Origin: Todiramphus chloris collaris
Taxonomy: Eukaryota; Chordata; Aves; Coraciiformes; Alcedinidae
DNA: 64,000 nucleotides
Direction: 5' to 3'
Assembly: GCA_025345505.1 (NCBI GenBank)
Contig: JANVCC010000146.1
Coordinates: 4,195,163 to 4,259,162 of the forward strand
Position 1 is the first letter of the stretch. Every line of letters starts with the position of its first letter. The position numbers were made by a program, and so were the translations under genes. Shown in pieces: positions 1 through 10,900 of this stretch. The notes beneath the pieces are model-generated. The model saw only the letters and a list, made by a program, of their open reading frames with translations, made no database searches and was not told where the DNA came from.

Positions 1-835
1 TTTTTGCATTTGAAGTGTTCTCCTCTCACAAAAGTGAGGGATTAGCGTTGGCTACCCTGTTTTCCAGTGGTGACACGTAGGGTCTTGCTTGTATGTGCTC
101 CCTCCGAGACATATGGGCATGGAGAAGGGCAGTGGTGAGCTGGGAAGGAAGACCTTGAAGTACTGAATAAAACCTTCTCATATCAACTAGAAAGAAGCTA
201 AGATTCACAGGCAATCCATCCAAGGTTTCATGCTAATGCCTGCTGGGACAATACTCCAGGAATTTAAGGAACAGCTTATAAATCCTTCAATCTGTTCAAT
301 AAATCTCCTTTACTAGATAGAAACCGGTGTATTTTGAAGACACAAGGAGCAGGCAGACCTCCAAAACTGACTTTTCTTCTAGATCAAGAAAAATGATAAT
401 CCAGGGAAAACAGATGCAAAAAAAATCCATAAAGACATCAAAACATGCTTGTCAGAGCCAGCGTGGCAGCAACACCTTCAATCTGCCTCTTCCCACCTCT
501 TCCCTAGACAAGCAAAGAAGTCACTGCACCTTTCAAGGTGATATAACTCAAACTATTACAGCTACACATAGTCAGCAACAGCTCGTTTGCGGACTGAATA
601 CAGCTGATACGATTGAAGAAGTGACCTCCTGGGCAAGGGTGTTTCTCTTGTAAGAAGCCACCAGTGCAACAGCAGCAGTACCAAGGTGCAGGCCTGTCTA
701 TACAGCTTCAGTCTACCAAGAAGCAATGACAACAGCTGACCACTGAAGTTGCCTGGCCTTATTCTGGTCTCCATTTACATACTCAGTAGAAAGACTGGGT
801 CAATATAAGTGGGTTGTAGCTGTACTTGTAGACTT
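1..835. other. Non-coding stretch, no gene supported
   Basis: AT-rich single-copy-looking DNA. The reading frames here are short (at most 108 codons), overlap on opposite strands and lack protein-like composition. I see no RNA gene, no long repeat and no convincing splice-bounded frame. Confidence 0.7.
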
Positions 836-1050
836 CACAGAATCACTGAATGTTTTGGGTTGGAAGTGACCTTAAAGATCACCCAGCTCCAACCCATGGG
901 CAGGGACATCTCCCACTAGACCAGGTTGCTCAAAGACCTGTTCAACCTGACCTTGAGCATTTCCAGGGATGGGGCATCCATGGCTTCCCTAGGCAACCTG
1001 TTCCCGTGTCTCATCATGCTCACAGTGAGGAATTTTTCACAGTGAAGAAA
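836..1050 (-). mobile_element. CR1 LINE fragment (3' end)
   Basis: The segment opens with a 'cacagaatcact' tail followed by 'ttttgggttggaagtgacc', then the CR1 3'-end blocks 'cccactagaccaggttgctc' and 'tttccagggatggggcatcc'. This is the reverse complement of a CR1 tail, so the element lies on the minus strand. About 215 bp remain: the 3' untranslated tail and the last codons of ORF2 (the 'gaggaatttttcacagtgaag' region is the RKFF-type end of the protein in reverse). It is 5'-truncated and cannot be autonomous. Divergence is moderate. The family call is firm; I cannot assign the subfamily. Confidence 0.93.
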
Positions 1051-1839
1051 CAGTTTCTTTTTTACCTTTTTTAAAATTTTTTAACTGGCATAGTTTCTTT
1101 TTTATCTTTTCAATTTTTCTTTTACTATTTTTTTTTCCCCATGGCACCAACCTCTACATCATCTTAAATTCTGATTAAGCTGCAACTTGTTGCAATAATT
1201 TTTTAAAGGCAGAAGGAAACTGAACCAAAATAGCCCCTTGTGCTACCTAAAGCCATAAGCTCTTCAAAACACACCGTGCCCCTCAGGTTAGGAGTGTCAT
1301 ACACCTGTGATTTCCCCATGGTCTGTAGATGCTACAGTAATACAAGTAATACCTGATAGTGTTTAAATGCTGACATCTGGAGTTCGCTTGTTGAGAATTT
1401 TATGAGGAGAAAAAAAATAATATCTCACTTTATATGTAATTTTACATGTCACAGCTTTGTTTTTCATTCCCAAATATCAATCCCTTTGCCTCAATTAGTC
1501 AGCCTTCTGTTGCATGAAATGACTGTCATCTTGTGAATGCTGTAATTGCCTTTTGCAAGATGGAAATCAGGTATAGTACTAAAAAAAAAGCCCCAACCAC
1601 CTAATGGGGCAAAGGCTGCATATATACATGTAGCCTTGTTCAGCTTCAGAGCTGGGACTGGACAGGCAGTGCTCTGTAGCAAAATGTTATCGTAGGAAAA
1701 TTTTTAGGCCCAGCTTTGTGATTTAACTAGTAAAAGCCGTACATCTAAACATCTTTATCACAGGTGATTTCAAAGGCCTTCACAGCAGAAGCAGAAACTC
1801 CTGGGCTCAGCCCTGAGCGGGGCCAGCCCTGGGGTGAAG

Positions 1840-2035
1840 CAGCATGGCTATTTAAAAGTGATTTACAGCAGGAGGTTAAGAGGAGCATTCGATGCAAATG
1901 AACTCACTGGATGATTTCTGATGGCTAACTTGCCATTAGCCTTCCTCATACCAAGCCAACATTTCAGGCTTTTGTGAAAACCACCATGATTTTTTAAATA
2001 AAAGAATTTAAAAGCTGAAAGGGCTTACCTGGGCG
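1840..2035. promoter_or_regulatory. Possible conserved regulatory element
   Basis: AT-rich block containing 'cgatgcaaatgaa' (an exact POU octamer ATGCAAAT near 1890-1900), 'ctatttaaaag' (MEF2/TATA-like) and the paired short inverted words 'ggctaac' and 'gttagcc'-like 'gccattagcc'. The motifs are seen directly; that the block is an enhancer is inference from motif density and the lack of any repeat signature. Low confidence without cross-species alignment. Confidence 0.2.
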
Positions 2036-2044
2036 GGGACACGG

Positions 2045-2062
2045 ACACACACACACACACAC
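2045..2062. repeat. (AC)9 microsatellite
   Basis: Uninterrupted AC dinucleotide run of 18 bp. Short enough to be only mildly polymorphic. Confidence 0.95.
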
Positions 2063-2354
2063 GACACGGCACTTTCCAGATGAAATTTCACTTACAAAAG
2101 AAAGAAGGTTTAAAAAAATATAAGCTGTCTGGGTGGAACCTGGCAGAAGTACCTAGACAGGGGACTTTCCCTGCTGCCCTGCACTAACTTGTCCCATTAA
2201 TCCTTTTAATTTCATGTATTCATTTTTACACAGCTTAGCTTGTTCACTGCATGCCAGTACAAATCATGTTTTGCTCCCTCTTCTCTTGTCATGCTCTTTC
2301 CTCCGACAGGACCTCTCTGCAGTAACTTATGTGGTCTGTCAGCTGGGCCACTGG

Positions 2355-2414
2355 GATGCAAATCTCTTTTTGTCCCCTTGGGGTGCCATCGATACTTTAT
2401 TAAGAGTTTGCATC
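2355..2414. promoter_or_regulatory. Inverted pair of octamer-like sites
   Basis: 'gatgcaaatctct' at 2355-2367 contains an exact octamer (ATGCAAAT). Forty bases away, 'agagtttgcatc' at 2403-2414 is its near-perfect inverse (reverse complement gatgcaaactct). Two POU-type sites facing each other are seen directly; binding by a POU factor is inference from the known octamer consensus. Confidence 0.25.
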
Positions 2415-3118
2415 TCTCTTTATCAGGGGAAGTGATGGACTAACTGCATTTTCCTTCCTCTCTAGTGGTCTCAGAGGGCAATAAATAAATAGATAATCTC
2501 TAAAAATGTCTAGTAAATAATGGCTGAAGGAGAAACGACTCATAATTTATTTGGGTTTTCTTAAAACTGAAGTTTGTTTTTAAAAATGTATGTTTCAAGT
2601 ACCATTTCCCCCCTCTTTTTCCTGAAGTCATGTTATAAAATAAGTTAGTGACACATAACAGACTGATTTGCACCGGGCATCCAAAAGTCTGTCTAAAAAG
2701 TGAGCTCACCCACCCCTCAGATCTTGAAAATATAAGCTCTATATCACATCCAAGTTAGGATCTGATCTGGATGTGGTAAATCCCCCCTACTATGGGTGAT
2801 GCTTGGAGCTGCCATTTCATTTGAGAGCCAAGTTCTAACAAACATCTGAAGATTCACCAAAGCTCCAAAACTAAATGTTTAAGTTTGCCCAAACCCCTGA
2901 CGACTCTCCTTGTTTGGCGATGCTCACTTTCTGCTTCAGTATATGGCAGCAAAGTCCTCAGAGAAGCTTCTCAGTATATGTAAAACTAAACACACGCTTT
3001 GCCATGCTTCTGAAAACTGTGACATGCTGAGTACTACTTCCAACAGCAATTTTGACGTGTCAGGAGATGACAAAGCAGTTCAACTTCTCAGAGTTAGATT
3101 AAAAAAAAGAAACAACAC

Positions 3119-3140
3119 TTTTTTTTTTTTTTTTCCCCCT
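3119..3140 (+). repeat. T16 tract with C-rich end
   Basis: Sixteen T followed by five C and 'ttcag'. It looks like an ideal 3' splice acceptor on the + strand, but the downstream sequence has a donor-like 'gtaaga' after only about 16 bases, and no sensible exon follows. Confidence 0.8.
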
Positions 3141-4625
3141 TCAGAGCATAAGGGAGCTGTAAGAATTGAATGATCCAGAACTGGTTTGTTTGAAGACACA
3201 GCTCTGCAGTTTTCAACAGAAACCTTTACACCAACTTCTGGAAATCACATTACCCAGGATTTCCAAAGAAAGATCAGTCTCTTTTGGACTTACATCTAAG
3301 ACAGAGCAAGAAGGGAATATGAGAGAGCAAGCAGGCCCTCCACTAGGATTTTTTCCTAATGTTATGAAAATAAAATTACATCCTTTTGAAACGCCTTGTT
3401 CCCGATTAAGGGAAGGTTGTCTCAGCTTCTGCTCTGCTGGTAATCCCTTTGAGTAGACACAGGCTGCTCCTGTCTCTAAATCCTTGATGCCACAGGCAAA
3501 GAGGAGGAGTGGTCCTGGGTGACCACAGCGTACTGGGGGAAGCAGCACCCTGAGCTGCTGGCGTACCCGTGCTGCAACACAACCTTCATTAGCTGGTCAT
3601 ACACTGGTCTTCTCCAAAGCCCTCCCAACTTTTCCAGGCCAGATGCTGCTCTCTGAAGGAGCAGCTACTCCATATTCTGTGTTTCCTGTACTTAAACACA
3701 AGGGCCCATGCACTATATATATGGCACATCTTTCAAACCCTTCATCAAGTATGGAATTATTCATTTCCTCATGGATTTTTTTCAATAGGCTCATCACCAC
3801 AGCATCCAAATGCTTCTGAAATACCCACAGACGTTTCTTCAGAGCAATCTGATGAGAATGGGAAAAGGTGAGGCCCTGAGGCATGAAGGCTGGAGAAGTC
3901 ACTGTGGGTTTGGCGTGTCCAACATGAGCTGAGACACTTTGTTTTCAGAGTTGAAGTTACATGACAGTTCTTAGGTTGAAGGCCTGGCACCAACACCTCC
4001 CGGCAGCTGAGGGCCCAGCATCCCTGTGACACAGACCATAGCAAACCTATTAAACCTGCAGAGAACTAGAAGCCCACAAGTGTCTGATGCCATGGAAAAG
4101 CTGTGATCAGCCTGTTTACTCAGAGGCAGAGGTAGGTCCAGGAGGTTGTGCATCCTGCTGACTCCTCCAGCAGACACACTTCCCACCTCCTGCAGTTCAT
4201 GGCTTCATTCACTAAGTGCTTTGCAACTTTAACATATCAGAGGAACCTGGAGTCTCATCGGTTTTTTTCCTCCCTGCTACTCCTGTAAATGCTTTTGCCT
4301 GGACCCCACTCACTGGGCACTGATGTGAAGCTTTGGTCCACTCAGAGTACTCCTCTACTATCTGCTTTCTTTTCTTCTGGTGTATGCCTGATGGAAGTTA
4401 CTGTTTCCTAGACTTGGCACTTGGCCTTGCCAGCCCCCACACTGACCCTTTCCAGTCTGACTGCAAATGTTCTCCATCACCTGTTTTCCCTAAACATATT
4501 CCTGGGTCCATACTCCTCAGGAAGTTGCTATCTCTTTATAAAAAAGAGTCTTGCCCAAAACAGTTCAGCCTGTTTGTCAGTCTCACCTTGCTTCTCTCCC
4601 CCTCCATTCTTCAAAACCAAAAGGC

Positions 4626-4659
4626 TTATGAATACAAAAGGTTTATGAATACAAAAGGT
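4626..4659. repeat. 17-bp tandem duplication
   Basis: The 17-mer 'ttatgaatacaaaaggt' occurs twice back to back with no mismatch. It is a very local, apparently recent duplication inside otherwise unremarkable DNA. Confidence 0.95.
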
Positions 4660-7600
4660 TTGTCTAGCAAGTTAAACTCCAGACTTTAAACAGAAAGTTA
4701 TGAATAAACAGAAGATGAAGTGCAGGCGTTCAGCATTGCCATTGGATCACTCTCTAATTGCCTTGGTTTTGTCTAGAATTCAGCAGGTCTTGCCCTGAAC
4801 ATCAGACTGCATGGCAAAGTCTGGGAGATAAATGCAAATGCTCAGCTTGAAACCTGGTGTTTCATGATTCCCTGCTGCAAGCCCACAGGGGTGAAGGTTG
4901 TCCCATTTCCTTGCGTCATATTGTAAGCAAATGTTTCCTTCCCATCTCCAGTCTTCTGACTTTGTAGAGCTTGCTGTCAGCACCCAGCCTCACAGATAGC
5001 CTAAGTCATGCACAATGTATTTCACAGCCCAACTAGACCCATTTAATTTACTACTGAATTTCACGAGTGCAGCGACTGTGGGCTTGTGCTGCACACTGTG
5101 CAAGGCACCAGTGCTGTGTCCCATCAGGGACTCATGTCCCAGCTTTTCCAGCTGCCAAGGAGGAGAGATGCCAGTGGGTCAGCATTTCTACCACACCCAC
5201 AGGCCACACGAGCTGGCTCTCCAGCACCTTACCCAGGGGCTGGTTTCTGGCACTTCACAGTCTCATGAACTTTGTTCCTTTTGTAGTTGGAGCCTAGAGC
5301 ATGAATATTTGCAGTGCATCTTTTCCACTTCTTCCAGAATCTCTTCTTGAGATTGCAACTGCACCTCCCCTACACCATCTCTTTTATTTGTACATGAGTA
5401 CACATCAGACACAACATCTTAAGCCTCTTGATTAGCCTCCTCCTAATTACCCTTTCCACAGCATTCATGCACCAGCAAAGTAAGGGCAACACTGGATGCA
5501 AATAAAATACAGAGGGTTCAACTTCTGCCCTTATAATTGTTATCTCGGTTTCTCCAGGCTGTATTTCCTTTGAAGAGTAAAATGCTCTTTTCTCAGTATC
5601 ACTTCTGATACTCTAAACAGAGGGATCTCACTTTCCTTTTAATTAACAGTAGTTTCCTCATTCACCTTCCTATCTTCATAATAAGATGCAGATCATCAGT
5701 TCTGGACAGGTTTAGTGCAGCCTCCCTCAGATCCCCAAAAAGCCACACTTTGGAAAAATTCAGGGGAACCCGAGATATTAAAGAACAGGTTTGACAACTG
5801 TTAGATGATTGAGCCAATCCTGCCTTGAGTCGGGGAGTACTAGTTGACATCTTAGGATCTCTTCCACCCCACCCTTTTATAAGTCTATTATTTTACACAA
5901 TTAAAGATAATCAGAAATTATATTTCTCCATTGGAATTTCACAGCTTTTGAGCATTTGCAATCTTAAGAATGTTCTTTTAAGGGAAGATTATTTGACATA
6001 TGGGCATGCTTAATGTAATAGAAAATAAAGTTGTTTGAATACTGCCCTACAATCATTCTTCCCGTGACAGAAGCATTTGTCAGCCACTGCTGTCAGCCAG
6101 TACTTGGAACAAAAGGAGAATCACTGAGCCTCTGGAAGCCGAGCAACCCTGCAGGCCAGCAACCATACCTCATTATATATGCCCTGGACCTCGGCAGTGA
6201 AGCAGTTAACAAAACATTTTTGTTCATGTGAAAATACAAAGCAGCTGCTTAGTTCTACACTTGGCAGAAGCAGGCAGCCCCCTCTGCACTCCTTGTCTTC
6301 TGCTGCTCTTGGATCATTGCAGAGTTAACCAGCTGTTGCATTCCACATGCCAGTTACACCAGTATGGAGAAGCAAGAGCAGGGCTAGTTTTATGGCTGTA
6401 CAAAAGGAATGAGTATAATACACTACTGAACCAGAAAAGACAATATTTATATAATAAACATTTTCAGGAACATAATGATGCCTTTGTCGTCAAAACTTTG
6501 GAGTGGTTAATTGAGCACACAAAAAGTGCACCTAATCCACATGCTCAATAGCAGTTAATCTGTTCCCAAAGTGAGTGTCTCTGTACAGCAGATCTGGCCA
6601 TCTACACAGTCCTTCCTCTAAAGTCCTCTCAAAATAGGGGGGGGTCAAGTGCACAAACACTTCCGAAAATGCAGTTGCATGTATGAAATGCCTCATTTTT
6701 TTAATGTCTGAGAAAATGCAACTCAGATGATTTTATTTCCAACTTTAAAAATACCAGAGTAAACCAAGCACTGAGGGTATATTGCAGAAAGTTCCTACTA
6801 CCTCTGTGAATATTAAAGGGGTACTCAGGTATGAATTACAACTGGGTCTTGAGATCTGGTGGACACAGCCACAAATACCAGACTGAGGTTTGGTGTCAGA
6901 ACCTGTCTGCTGCTTCAGATGTTCGTTTCAGACTAGACTCAAGTTTACCGAGTTCTGTTTCTGACTAAAATCTAGAGCAAAAATCTCCATGAGTCAAACC
7001 AGGCTTTGCTGAAAACTTTCCTAAAAGCTGAAGTGTGGGTATCGGTGTTCTTATCAGTGTCTTTTCAGAAGGTCTGTCCTTTGCCTCCTGAACATCATAA
7101 GAAAACTCCCACACTACTGTGCCGATGACCTGCCAACAGATCACAAAGAGTACCTGAAGATGAAATGGAGAAGAAGAGGCCATTCCTAAAAATGAAACCA
7201 TTTTTATCTAAGAAAGTTTACAAAGAGAAGCCAAAAGGTTTGCAGAGTTCATACAGGATTTTAGCTCAGAAGCCATGCTCCCCATGCATAAAAGTCTATG
7301 ATAGAATTTAGCTTGAATGAATTGACATCTCATATTTCATTATTTTAGAGGAGTTCCTAATAAACAGACTTTAGGGGGGAAATAGCATTAAAGCAGGCAC
7401 TGCTGTTTGATCTCATGGTGGGTTGGCCCAGCCTCCCTGTCCCCTTGGAAATACAGCATCGAAACAGACTCATACCAACAAACCCCCCCACACTTCTGGT
7501 TGGTTTTTTCTCCCTTTCCTGATGCACTCATCCTTCTGGTCCTCAGTGGCTACTTTTTCTGCTGCAGTGTCTCTAAACCTTGACATTCATTTCTCGTATC

Positions 7601-8582
7601 CCTTGATACCAAATGCCCAGGTCCCAGCAATAGTGACTCATGGATCTATTCCAGTTTCTGGAGTACCCCTGAAACTGAGTTTCTAGGAGTAGGTTTTGAT
7701 TTCTTGGATCTGCAGCTCCTAAAAACATTTGCCAGTAATGCAAGTCCTCAGTGGCCACCACATGGATTTTCAAGATTTTTTTTTTTTTCCAAATGTAAAC
7801 TAAACATCTTTAAGACAGAGGAAACTCAGCCAAATGCAAAACCAACATTAAATGACATTCAAGCAAATGGTACTTGAAAGAGGAGGGAAAAGATTTTCCT
7901 ACATTCAAGACTTCTTGAAACTTCTGAATCACTCCTCTCAACAGTTTGGGGTGTTTTTTCTGAAAGGAGTTATCTCAATTATTTTCCTTTAGCAAAAGTA
8001 ACTGTAAATGATATATACCATACAGATATCAGGTCAGTAGATTATGAAAAAAATTGGAGCAATTACTATTTCTGAATGTGACTATTTCCTATCTAAAAAA
8101 GAACCCCATTATTCAAATTTCAAATCATAAAGTCACCTTCAGATGAGGAACACAGCTTGCTTTATAAAAATATTGAAAAGTCCCTTTTCAGTAATTTCTT
8201 CCAGAATCCCTTCAAATCTGAGTCTTCACCCAAACCAGCCAAAACCAGAAAACAGGGCACATTTCACTGAGACAGCAATCTTGTAATAAAACAAAGTCCT
8301 CAAGCAGCAGCAAAATCCTTTATATAGAAGAGCTTTTTTTCTGATACATACACCAGGAGGTGAGCTCCGTGAACATACTGAAGTAAGTTGCATGGTTGTC
8401 TACTCTGGTTAATTTGCTATATCCTATAATGCACAGAGGTTGGAAACCTGACTTGCCTTCCCAATAGCTTTCCTAGCACCTTCCTTCCCCATCCATCCCA
8501 GGGTATATTGTGCCCTAGAAAGTAGTATTTCTACAGGATATCAGCTGTTCCTGGCAGTAGAATTGAATGGCATGCTGGAGTT

Positions 8583-9165
8583 ACACAGTATCCCAGCATG
8601 GTAGGGGTTGGAAGAGACCTCTGGATGTCATATGGTGCCACCCCCCTGCTCCACCCAGCAGGGGCACCCAGAGCAGGGGCCCAGCAGCGCAGGGTCCAGC
8701 CGGGTTGGGAATCTCTCCAGAGAAGGAGACTCCACAGCCTCTCTGGACAGCTTGTTCCAGGGCTCTGGCACCCTCACAGAACAGAATTTTTTTCCCATGT
8801 TCAGATGTAACCTTCTGGGTTCCAGTCTGTGCCCATTGCCCCTTGTCCTGTCACTGGACATCACTGAAAAGAGTCCGGCCCCATCCTTTAGATATTGATC
8901 AGCATTGATAAGATCCCATCTCAGTTTTCTATTCTCCAGGCTAAGCAGCTCCAAGTCTCTCAGCCTTTCCTCAGCACAGAGATGCTCCAGCCCTCTCAGC
9001 ATCTTTATAGCATCCACTGGACTCCCTCAAGTAGTTCCCTGCCTTTCTTGAACTGGGGAGCCTAGCACTGGACACAATACCCGAGATGTGGCTTCATTAG
9101 GGCAGAGCAGAGAGGGAGGAGAAGCTCCCTCAACCTGCTGGTCACACTCTTTGTAATGCACCTCA
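8583..9165 (-). mobile_element. CR1 LINE fragment (ORF2 C-terminus and 3' end)
   Basis: The + strand shows the reversed CR1 tail 'atggtaggggttggaagaga', then the 3' UTR and the reversed end of ORF2. On the minus strand a long frame (9017 down to 8628) reads as the C-terminal part of CR1 ORF2: '[22 protein letters not shown]', '[19 protein letters not shown]' and '[12 protein letters not shown]' are the typical conserved blocks. Upstream of that frame the match continues ('gagcctagcactggacacaa', 'cacactctttgtaatgcacc') but with frame breaks. The copy is 5'-truncated to about 580 bp and has no RT catalytic motifs. Its 5' end abuts the regulatory-looking block at 9180-9470. Confidence 0.96.
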
Positions 9166-9179
9166 GTTACTCCTGGGAG

Positions 9180-9470
9180 TGCCATATTCAGACACAATTA
9201 GATAGCTGCAATGATTGCTGGGTACCAAAGTGATGCTCGCTGTGAGCTATTACTTGTGGGATGTAGGCTAATGGCTTATTACGTCAGGCATCCTACCTCT
9301 GATGGAACAGTTTTATCTTCATGATGGAGTGAATTGTTATTGTTAGTTAGTGGTGTGTGGGATTTGTGTTAATGTCATTACTGAGTTAGTAATGCAATGA
9401 TAGCGCCAGGCTGTTAATTAATTACTTGCGAGATGGTTTTGGTATCCAGGTCTGCCTTTGACTGGAGCGA
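9180..9470. promoter_or_regulatory. Possible conserved enhancer-like element
   Basis: A non-repetitive block directly downstream of a CR1. It carries 'ttacgtca' at 9279-9286 (reverse complement TGACGTAA, a CRE/ATF-type site), two abutting SOX-type sites ATTGTT at 9333-9338 and 9339-9344, and 'gttaattaattac' at 9413-9425, in which two TAATTA homeodomain cores overlap. Several short words recur ('gagttagt', 'gttagttag'). There is no open frame of note. Site density and intact CpG dinucleotides (acgt, gcgcc, tgcgag) in AT-rich DNA suggest selection; function is inference. Confidence 0.35.
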
Positions 9471-9771
9471 TTCAGGTCCCCCCCCAGCAACTGCCCTGTG
9501 CTCACCAGCAGTGATGTCACTTTAGCAAGAGCACCTCTGAAGGTTATCCCTCCCTGCAGAGCTTTTCAGTATTACCTTTGCAAAAAAATGTTCACATTTT
9601 GGAAAGCCACACAACAAGTCCCTAAATTCGGTTATGCTTCTTGAGAAATGGGAAATAATCAAGAATCCCTGCTCAGACAGAGTGATCTCTTGGAAGCCCT
9701 TGCTTTAGACTCTGCCTGTGTACTGGGGGAGCACAGAATCCTTCACTACTACTTTACAGTGATTTTTTTTA

Positions 9772-9788
9772 ATATATATATATATATA
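9772..9788. repeat. (AT)n microsatellite
   Basis: Uninterrupted AT alternation of 17 bp. Confidence 0.9.
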
Positions 9789-10284
9789 AGAGACCTGCAC
9801 TTTCACCAGATTTGGGACTTGAACACAGTTCTCCTTTACCCAGAGCTAGCGGTTATTCCAGGGTTTGTACCCCTGTGACACAAGAAACCTTTACTCCAAA
9901 AAGTTTGTTTCAAAGAACTGGCATTTTCCAACCAAAAGACTTTTAATGACAAAATTCCTGAACAGCTCTAATTATACCCTGTGGCTTGGGCTGAGGGACA
10001 ATATCGTTACTCTCTGTAAAATAACAGCCCAGCATCCCATTCTGTGCCCCTGATCCTCAGGAACTCGGAGGAGGAGCATTGGTGAGGAACCCGGGGGGCT
10101 GTTAGGTGAGTATGTACTGCTCTCTGACCACCCTGGATAAATAACCCCCCGTGACTGCTGGGGGATCAAAGCCGGGTGGAAAAACGTTACAAAAGCAACC
10201 ATTTTCCACATGCTGCACCCAGTGGGAGAACAGAAGGATAAAAGACATACCCATTTTAGCTGTCCAGCCCCAGCTGCAGGCAGG

Positions 10285-10370
10285 CGAACGTCAGCCTGGC
10301 TCGCACAGCAGTGCCCAAGGCACGGGCTGGCCACGGCCCGAGCACCCGGGGCCGTGCGAGAGGGCGCGCG
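10285..10370. promoter_or_regulatory. Dense CpG patch
   Basis: Twelve CpG dinucleotides fall in 86 bp, ending in 'gggcgcgcg', inside a region where CpG is otherwise rare. It is much shorter than a normal vertebrate CpG-island promoter. It may be the edge of a small intragenic CpG island, a regulatory element or a conserved GC-rich exon; no frame across it is convincing. The CpG count is seen directly, the role is unknown. Confidence 0.3.
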
Positions 10371-10454
10371 TGGGATGGGATTCTTTGGTGCATCCTCCAG
10401 CTCTCCCATCAATTTCTGAAGCACAGCTTTGGAGTTAACTTTCTAATGAGGATA

Positions 10455-10493
10455 ATTATTATTATTACATGCATATACATACATATATATATA
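10455..10493. repeat. ATT / AT-CA compound simple repeat
   Basis: (ATT)n followed by 'catgcatatacatacatata' and an AT run. A degenerate simple-sequence stretch. Confidence 0.8.
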
Positions 10494-10759
10494 AAAGCCC
10501 CATATTCCCCTTGAGGTTTCTTCAGATTGTCCCAGAAAGCAAACATTTTCATTGTGTGGGCTGTGATTGGGAGCACATGTACACGCCGCACCCCACTTCA
10601 CTCTGCTCACTCTGGTACTAATTACAAGTGGAGCAGAGCCCAGTGCAGAGGTTTCTTTAATTCTTTGGTTTTGGAGACTCAGCAATCGAATTACCTGAAG
10701 AGGCTGAGCTTCTCTGGGGTACAATCAGTCATGCAGTGTTTGGGTTAGGCCAGGGTGGG

Positions 10760-10900
10760 GAGACACGGATAATATATACATGCTGGCAGCATTATGTAGC
10801 CACCCAACTGGGGAAAAAGGAATTTCTCTTAATTAATGGCGTGATGTACGACACGTTAGCAACACGAACTGTTTAATAAACCCTGATTCCTTCTTTTACA
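10760..10900. promoter_or_regulatory. Possible conserved regulatory element
   Basis: 'cttaattaatgg' at 10828-10839 offers a TTAATTAA homeodomain palindrome. It is followed by 'gtgatgtacgacacg' and 'gttagcaacacg', the latter resembling an RFX X-box half site (AGCAAC). Four CpGs survive within about 35 bp of AT-rich DNA. There is no repeat signature and no coding frame. Inference only. Confidence 0.25.

Larger units (their letters stand above)
1051..8582. other. Non-coding stretch, no gene supported
   Basis: 7.5 kb without a supportable gene. Many frames of 60-118 codons are present but they are antisense pairs or low complexity. It holds a CA microsatellite (2045-2062), a T16-C5 tract ending in 'ttcag' (3119-3140), a 17-bp tandem duplication (4626-4659), octamer-like motifs at 1.9 and 2.4 kb, and a 107-codon frame at 6228-6551 whose 3' half lies in AT-rich, possibly conserved DNA. 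Nothing else stands out. Confidence 0.65.

Noticed and set aside
3119-3160. Very strong acceptor-like tract (T16-C5-ttcag)
   Set aside because: Only about 16 bp separate it from the next donor-like site and the following frame is unconvincing.
9972-10424. 150-codon minus frame
   Set aside because: It covers the CpG patch, where stops are rare; composition is not protein-like, there is no domain, and + frames overlap it.
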